From positions 1 to 34,108 of the forward strand of contig WRFY01000100.1 in NCBI GenBank assembly GCA_009783445.1: 34,108 nucleotides of DNA, read 5' to 3'. The stretch is from Candidatus Azobacteroides sp. (lineage in GTDB: Bacteria > Bacteroidota > Bacteroidia > Bacteroidales > Azobacteroidaceae). Position numbers and translations under genes: made by a program. Positions 28,946 to 34,108 of this stretch are shown here, piece by piece. Under the pieces are notes generated by a model that worked only from the letters and a program-made list of their open reading frames with translations, ran no database searches and was not told where the DNA came from. Position 1 is the stretch's first letter; every line of letters starts with the position of its first letter.

Positions 28946-30511
28946 TTAATACCCTGGATTTTGTGTTAAATTGCCGTTCATTTGCAATTGGTCGTCCGGT
29001 ATCGGGAACAGATTGCGGTAATTAGGGATTACCGTACCTTCGTATGCATTGCCTTTCCATTGCCAGTTGTAATTACTGCCTGTGAACATACCGAAGCGAA
29101 TCAAGTCCTGACGACGCCATCCTTCCCAATAGAGTTCGCGCGCCCGTTCGTCCAAAATGAAATTCAATGTCAAATTGGGCGCAGAAATAGAGGATACGCC
29201 TGCGCGTGTTCTCAATTGATTGACATAATCCACAGCCTTCGTCAAATCGCCCTTGCCGCGAACAGCCGCTTCGGCATACATCAGGTATACATCGCCCAAA
29301 CGGAACAAGGGATAATCCGTATCCACAAAGGTTGCGTCGCTGCCCGGCACTCCGGCAGAAGTTACATTGCGGAATTTGGTTACTCCATAGCCGTTTTTAG
29401 TATCGGAATTTAAGATGGTAATATCGAGCGAATGCCCTTCTCCGAAAAACATGGCGCGTTTGTCTCCACTTGTAAATTTGTTGTAAAGCTCCGGACGGGT
29501 GGTCGTACCGTTCCAACCGCCAACGCCCATGTCTCCCATATCGCTCAAGGTTGCCGCTTCAATAACAAAGGTCATACATCCGTAGGCTTGCAAATGCAAA
29601 CCGTCTTGCGGAATCATAAAGATATATTCGCTTGCGCTGCTGTTTTTGTCGTTATCCGCCAAGAAAAGGTAGCTATAATTCGATCCGAGTGAATAACCGG
29701 CATTGATGATGTTTTCACACATGGCAATACAATCGGCGGAACGATCGGTTCCGGTCCATACTGCGGAATTGAGATACAGTTTGGCCAACAACATCCAAGC
29801 GGATGCTTTGTCCACACGACCGTATTCGTTGGTGTGCGGGTCTTTCAAATCGGGAAGAATAGCGAGCAATTCGCTTTCTACATAATCGAAAAGTTCTGCA
29901 CGCGATTTTTCTTGCGGAAGTTCTCCTAAGGGAACATTTTCATCAATAAAACCAAATTTCCCAAACACATCAATGGCATTGAAATAAGAGAATGCACGCA
30001 GAAAACGCGCTTCTGCCCGGTAAGCAGTTATTTCAGGGATCAGATTGCTTTGCCCTCTATCGTTCAATTTTTCTTCTTCCGTCTGGTTCAAAAACTCGCT
30101 TGTCGCGCGCGCTTGATAAGCAATACGAAGATACATAGCGCGAATGAATTGATTACCCACCGTCCAGGTTGCCGTCCCTATTTCGGGAATACCAATATCT
30201 CCCCAATGAAGGATGGCTTCATCGGTGGTTACTTCCTGCATCAACCAGAGAGCGCGCATGTATTGTCCGTAACCGTTATCCAAACCTTGAATGTCGGAAG
30301 AGCCGGCATCTATCGGTCCGCTGACAGATAAACCGGCATACAATTTACCCAGATTTTGTTTATAGGCGCTCGGATCATCCTTAAATATCTCGTCGGTAAT
30401 AATGGAAGAATCTTCGGGAATAACGTCCAAATCATCCATACACGAATTCAGAGCCACTGCGGCCACTACCGCACAAGCTAAATATTTTGTGATTTTAAAT
30501 ATATTTTTCAT
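28946..30511 (-). CDS. susD: SusD-family starch-binding lipoprotein
   Basis: The surface lipoprotein lid that hands glycans to SusC. The 521-residue protein has lipobox LNSC (Cys24), then the N-terminal SusD motif LDVIPEDSSIITDEIFKDD. TPR-like helices include TAYRAEARFLRAFSYFNAID (about 165-185). The C-terminal RagB/SusD part has LFRLGDVYLMYAEAAVRG, then RARELYWEGWRRQDLIRFGM and IPDDQLQMNGNLTQNPGY at the end, all classic family signatures. Its start lies 23 bp after the susC stop. Starch as ligand is inferred from the GH13/GH97 neighbours. Confidence 0.95.
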   Translation of the reverse strand: MKNIFKITKYLACAVVAAVALNSCMDDLDVIPEDSSIITDEIFKDDPSAYKQNLGKLYAGLSVSGPIDAGSSDIQGLDNGYGQYMRALWLMQEVTTDEAILHWGDIGIPEIGTATWTVGNQFIRAMYLRIAYQARATSEFLNQTEEEKLNDRGQSNLIPEITAYRAEARFLRAFSYFNAIDVFGKFGFIDENVPLGELPQEKSRAELFDYVESELLAILPDLKDPHTNEYGRVDKASAWMLLAKLYLNSAVWTGTDRSADCIAMCENIINAGYSLGSNYSYLFLADNDKNSSASEYIFMIPQDGLHLQAYGCMTFVIEAATLSDMGDMGVGGWNGTTTRPELYNKFTSGDKRAMFFGEGHSLDITILNSDTKNGYGVTKFRNVTSAGVPGSDATFVDTDYPLFRLGDVYLMYAEAAVRGKGDLTKAVDYVNQLRTRAGVSSISAPNLTLNFILDERARELYWEGWRRQDLIRFGMFTGSNYNWQWKGNAYEGTVIPNYRNLFPIPDDQLQMNGNLTQNPGY

Positions 30512-30534
30512 ACTGTATTATCTTGTTTTCAAAA

Positions 30535-33500
30535 TTAAAAGTTCAAATTCAGACCCAGCAAGAACGTACGCGGACGCGGATACAGATTTTCAACTACGCC
30601 CGGTTTAATAGCATCTATCACTTTATTATCGCTTCCAGGCGCTACTTCAGGGTCATGTACATTGGCCTTAGTCAGAATCAAAATATTTTGAACAGAGAAA
30701 TAGATACGCATATCTACGCCCTTTGCAATCTGATTGAAGTTGTAGCCCAAGGTCGCATTGTCCCATTTTAAGAAGGAACCGTTTTCAATCCACTCGTCCG
30801 AAATTCGTTCGATATCGGTGGGAGCAAGGTATTTCGTGGAAACAATGTTGTCCAAAAAACTGCCGGACGGATCCAATTGCAGACGGTATGAATTCATAGC
30901 CGCTATTTGATTGTAGATATAGTTTCCTACACTGGCACGCCAGGCCATGGAAAAGTCGAATTTTTTATAGGATAAATTGGTAGATAATCCCATAGTTGCC
31001 TCCGGATTCGGAGAGTGAAAGAGGTATCTGTCTTTGCTATCTATGGTTCCATCTCCATTCAAATCTTCAAATAAGCCCTCTATTGTATTTCCTTTTTCAT
31101 CATACACCTGACGGTAAACATTGTAAGTGTAAGGCGAATAGCCTAATTGAAATATCGAAAGAGGAATACCGCCGCCGCCGCTTGAAACATAAGTTCTTTC
31201 ATTGCTCGCTTCTGCCGAATAGTCGGTGATTTTCAGTTTATTTATGGAAATATTGTAACCTAACGACCAGTTAAAAGCTCCCGGTTGTGAATTACGAATC
31301 ACATCCCAATTCAAACCGAGTTCCACCCCTTTGGTAGAGAAAGCTCCATTGTTCATATACATTTGATTCGCAAAATTTACGCCTGCAGGTATCATTACAT
31401 TTGCCAACAAATCCTTCGATTTTTTGTAATAGAAATCAAGCGAACCGTACACGCGGTTTTTAGCAAATCCAAAATCCAAACCGGCATTGTACGTGGTTGT
31501 TTTTTCCCATTTCAAATCAGGGTTATATGCCAAAGGGTAAATAGGATAAGCATTTGCATCGTTTGCAAAATATTGCGATTTGGTATTTGTTCCGAGTCCA
31601 TACAACGGTAAATACCGGTTGATGTTAATCCGTTCATCTCCGTAAAGGTTTTGTTGTCCGGTAACGCCCCAACCCAAACGCAATTTTAAGTTAGATAGAA
31701 CCTCTTGATTTTTCAAAGCTCCTTCTTCGCTGATACGCCATGCCAAACTTGCGGCAGGGAAAACGCCCGAGCGGTTCTCTTTCGAGAACATGGAAGAATG
31801 GTCGTTTCTTATCGTCAGCGTAAGCAGATATTTATCATAGAACGATAAGTTTGCGCGGCCAAAGAAAGAAAGCAATACTTTGGGCGTATAAATTTTGTAT
31901 ACCGGCAATTCAATTGAACTTACGAGAGCGTGTCTAATAACGTCATTGCTGTTGCGTTCAGTTCCGGTGTTAAACTTTTGATAAGAATAACCGCCGGTCA
32001 AGTCCAATTTGAAGAAATCGAACGTATTGTTGTATTTCAAATAGGCATCTAACAACCGGTTGGTATTGTGTCCCTTGTTGTGCCATTCGGCTCCTACAGG
32101 CTCGGTAATTCCGTCATGCGTAAGCATCGTATTGGCCGTTTTAGTGGTACGGGAATCTTCAAACCATCTTTCTTTTTGCAAACCTAAATTCAAAACAGCG
32201 TTTAAGCCTTTTACAAAAGGAAACGCATAGTCGAATTGTACATTCCCCCACAGTTTCCATGAATCGGAAGTATGATTGACTTCGTTTAACAAAGCCAATG
32301 GATTGCGTCCGGAAAGGTTGTTTGGGTTTCCATCCATGCCCAACCATTCATAATATCCAAGATAGGGGGCCTTTTCGTCGCGACTGCCGTTTACGTAAAT
32401 GGGTTTCGTCGGGTCGAACCGCATGGCTCCCCCAATTGCACCATCTTCGTCGGCTTTGTTGTATTTTTCGTAAGAACCGTTTACGTTCACATCTACTTTT
32501 AAAGTATTATTGAAAAAAGTAGGACTCAAAACGATGCTTGTATTGGCGCGTTTATACCCTGACGTGATCAATAAACCCGGAGTACTGTTAAAACCTACGC
32601 TGATGCGAGCCGGAAGAAAGGAACCAAATTTACCTAATCCAGAGAGATTAAGATTAGTACCTATTGCGTTTTTGAAAATTTCACTTTGCCAATCGGTGTT
32701 ATACATTTTTCCATTGTAACCCAACATGGCAGCCGATGACGTTTGAAAATTGGTAACCGCTTCGATAAAATCGGGTTGACTGAGCGTTTTTACCGTCCAA
32801 GGCACTGTCATTACGGTACCTTGCGCATCCAGATTAAATTTCCATTTGCCTTCTCCTCCCCTTTTGGTTGTAATCAAAATGACGCCATTCGAAGCGCGAG
32901 ATCCATAAATAGTTGCAGCTGAAGCATCTTTCAAAACCGAAAATGTCTCAATGTCATTCGGGTTTATTTGCGAAAGAGTGGCATTTTCCAAAGGAAGTCC
33001 ATCGACAACAATTAAAGGATCGTTGCTGGCATCCAACGAAGCGCCTCCGCGAATACGAATCTGCGAAGCAGTTCCCGGATTACCGTTAGGAATTACCAAT
33101 ACGCCGGGCATACGGCCGGTAATCAAGTTATCCGCCGTTACAATAGGGCCTTTATTCATATCCTTGGCCGTTAACAATTCTACAGAGCCGGTTGCATCCG
33201 ATTTTTTAACTGCACCGTATCCGATCACCACCAGTTCATCTAATAACTGGGTATTTTCCCGGAGCGTTACATTAATCATACTCTTTCCCGCGGCCAGCAC
33301 TTCTTGTGTGGTATATCCGATAAACGAAATAACCAACACGGCATTGTCGGCTACTGTTAACTGGAAATTACCATCCAAATCTGTAACTGTGCCCATTGTT
33401 GTTCCTTTCACAGCAACGGATGCGCCAATAACCGGCTCGCCGGCGGCATCCACTACAGTTCCGGAAACAGTTCTTGAATTCTGAGCAAAGACACTCAAAC

Positions 33501-33570
33501 TCACCCACGCACATATAATCAACATACATGCTCGTTGGAAATTTTTAGTCAGTAGTTTTCTCTTCTTCAT
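30535..33570 (-). CDS. susC: SusC-family TonB-dependent outer-membrane transporter
   Basis: The importer of maltooligosaccharides across the outer membrane, driven by TonB. At 1011 residues it is close to SusC (about 1008). Order: signal peptide ending near SVFAQ (residue 30), a carboxypeptidase-like regulatory domain (VSGTVVDAAGEPVIGASVAV), TonB-box region (LDELVVIGYGAVKKSDATGS), plug domain (IRIRGGASL, NDPLIVVDGLPL, KDASAATIYGSRASNGVILI) and a long beta-barrel ending in Phe (TFLLGLNLNF) as required for barrel assembly. It is the first gene of the operon, about 40 nt downstream of the predicted transcription start. No N-terminal signalling extension for an anti-sigma factor is seen, in keeping with a Sus-type rather than ECF-controlled system. 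Confidence 0.96.
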   Translation of the reverse strand: MKKRKLLTKNFQRACMLIICAWVSLSVFAQNSRTVSGTVVDAAGEPVIGASVAVKGTTMGTVTDLDGNFQLTVADNAVLVISFIGYTTQEVLAAGKSMINVTLRENTQLLDELVVIGYGAVKKSDATGSVELLTAKDMNKGPIVTADNLITGRMPGVLVIPNGNPGTASQIRIRGGASLDASNDPLIVVDGLPLENATLSQINPNDIETFSVLKDASAATIYGSRASNGVILITTKRGGEGKWKFNLDAQGTVMTVPWTVKTLSQPDFIEAVTNFQTSSAAMLGYNGKMYNTDWQSEIFKNAIGTNLNLSGLGKFGSFLPARISVGFNSTPGLLITSGYKRANTSIVLSPTFFNNTLKVDVNVNGSYEKYNKADEDGAIGGAMRFDPTKPIYVNGSRDEKAPYLGYYEWLGMDGNPNNLSGRNPLALLNEVNHTSDSWKLWGNVQFDYAFPFVKGLNAVLNLGLQKERWFEDSRTTKTANTMLTHDGITEPVGAEWHNKGHNTNRLLDAYLKYNNTFDFFKLDLTGGYSYQKFNTGTERNSNDVIRHALVSSIELPVYKIYTPKVLLSFFGRANLSFYDKYLLTLTIRNDHSSMFSKENRSGVFPAASLAWRISEEGALKNQEVLSNLKLRLGWGVTGQQNLYGDERININRYLPLYGLGTNTKSQYFANDANAYPIYPLAYNPDLKWEKTTTYNAGLDFGFAKNRVYGSLDFYYKKSKDLLANVMIPAGVNFANQMYMNNGAFSTKGVELGLNWDVIRNSQPGAFNWSLGYNISINKLKITDYSAEASNERTYVSSGGGGIPLSIFQLGYSPYTYNVYRQVYDEKGNTIEGLFEDLNGDGTIDSKDRYLFHSPNPEATMGLSTNLSYKKFDFSMAWRASVGNYIYNQIAAMNSYRLQLDPSGSFLDNIVSTKYLAPTDIERISDEWIENGSFLKWDNATLGYNFNQIAKGVDMRIYFSVQNILILTKANVHDPEVAPGSDNKVIDAIKPGVVENLYPRPRTFLLGLNLNF

Positions 33571-33618
33571 ACAATTTTCATAAATATTTATATAGTGAAT
33601 AATGGTTTATAAAGTTTA

Positions 33619-33649
33619 CAAAATTAAAAAAAATACAGTATGTTACAAA
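33619..33649 (-). promoter_or_regulatory. Promoter of the starch operon
   Basis: On the minus strand TTTG (33649-33646), a 19-bp spacer and TAATTTTG (33626-33619) match the Bacteroidetes primary-sigma consensus TTTG / 19-21 / TAnnTTTG without mismatch. The expected start is near 33612, leaving a leader of about 40 nt before the susC ATG. Confidence 0.7.
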
Positions 33650-33684
33650 TTACCTCAAGAAAAAATCTAAATGGAAATATTTTC

Positions 33685-33703
33685 AGCTAATTGACAATTA
33701 ACT
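33685..33703. promoter_or_regulatory. Dyad element proximal to the starch-operon promoter
   Basis: TAATTG-A-CAATTA (33688-33700) is a perfect 6-bp inverted repeat around one base, extended by AG/CT outside one mismatch. It lies 36 bp upstream of the -33 box, a place fitting an activator site. Confidence 0.45.
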
Positions 33704-33711
33704 ATTTACAA

Positions 33712-33731
33712 ATTTTCAAATGTTTGAAAAT
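33712..33731. promoter_or_regulatory. Dyad element distal to the starch-operon promoter
   Basis: ATTTTCAAA-TG-TTTGAAAAT is a perfect 9-bp inverted repeat with a 2-base centre, about 62 bp upstream of the -33 box. Possible operator for a SusR-like regulator; the region is AT-rich, so chance occurrence is not excluded. Confidence 0.5.
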
Positions 33732-33839
33732 CTAACTTTCTTTGGAAGATTTTGATACAATTACCCCCGAATCAACCCCAATTGTTCCTTCCTAAAAGTC
33801 GATCCCGTAGTGACACAATCGGAATTTTTTTGTAAGTTG

Positions 33840-33871
33840 TTTCATTTTTAGACGTAAAAACAGTACTTTTG
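33840..33871 (+). promoter_or_regulatory. Possible divergent promoter reading out of the window
   Basis: TACTTTTG (33864-33871) is a full -7 match on the plus strand. TTTC at 33840-33843, 20 bp upstream, is a one-mismatch -33. It would drive a gene beyond the right edge, a place where a regulator divergent from susC could lie. Confidence 0.3.
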
Positions 33872-33959
33872 TGAAATATTACAAATAAGAATAGCCCACG
33901 AAACGAGAAGGAGGAGGGAAAGATACATTATCCTTTGCAATTAAGGGAACTATTGAAAA

Positions 33960-34013
33960 ATAAGGGTGAAATAAGGTACAATAAGGATGATATAAGGATG
34001 AAATAAGGATGAT
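33960..34013 (+). repeat. 11-bp tandem repeat array (five units)
   Basis: Five near-identical units with core ATAAGGATGAT: ATAAGGGTGAA, ATAAGGTACA, ATAAGGATGAT, ATAAGGATGAA, ATAAGGATGAT. The sixth position breaks down to ATAATAA. The period (10-11 bp) equals one DNA turn and is not a multiple of three, arguing against a coding repeat. The rest of 33732-34108 is AT-rich with no gene seen. Confidence 0.85.
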
Positions 34014-34108
34014 ATAATAAACGTCATTAATATTTACTGATAAATTTTAATATTTATATTTATTCATTTTATTATCATTATTTTAAATTTATAGGTGCGT
34101 ATTTATTT

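Overview
The window looks like chromosome of a Bacteroidetes bacterium, most likely of the order Bacteroidales. The support is a complete Sus-type starch locus (SusC/SusD pair, two SusE/F-type lipoproteins, GH97 and GH13 enzymes), promoters of the Bacteroidetes TTTG / TAnnTTTG type, scarce Shine-Dalgarno sequences, a DUF3467 protein, a relic of the Bacteroidetes RHS type, and a type IX secretion (T9SS) style C-terminal tail on one amylase. A T9SS tail argues for a Dysgonomonas/Paludibacter/Porphyromonas-like lineage rather than Bacteroides proper; this is inference.

Layout. (1) 1-2290 is a decayed accessory zone. It holds the last codons of an IS transposase, two tandem paralogous lipoprotein genes that are each frameshifted near the 3' end, a broken RHS-core fragment and a small ORF continuing from it. 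(2) 2287-6258, minus strand: tRNA 2-thiouridylase MnmA and a SNF2-type helicase. (3) 6259-6973 is an insertion-sequence graveyard, with an IS1-like zinc-finger fragment followed by a DDE transposase C-terminus that matches the transposase end at position 1. (4) 6974-17540, plus strand: a TPR-membrane-HTH regulator, a DUF3467 protein, fused aspartokinase/homoserine dehydrogenase, then a sigma-54 activator - lptE - TPR-like protein - secG - tRNA-Leu(CAG) cluster, then hisG-hisD and mgsA. A hairpin terminator separates mgsA from the convergent genes. (5) 17659-33570, minus strand: an aspartate-type aminotransferase and, upstream of it, a seven-gene starch operon reading susC-susD-susE-susF-GH13(T9SS)-GH13(SusA-like)-GH97(SusB-like). 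(6) 33571-34108: the operon's promoter region, with two dyad elements, a possible divergent promoter and a run of 11-bp tandem repeats.

How the starch genes work together (family knowledge): SusD/E/F lipoproteins and the secreted multidomain GH13 enzyme would bind and cut starch at the cell surface. SusC would import maltooligosaccharides using TonB energy, and the periplasmic GH13 and GH97 enzymes would finish the breakdown to glucose. No classical SusG lipoprotein is seen here; the T9SS-tailed amylase occupies that role. The operon is broken up by intercistronic hairpins and by a ~160 bp palindromic repeat element, which may set relative expression of the binding/uptake and enzyme halves.
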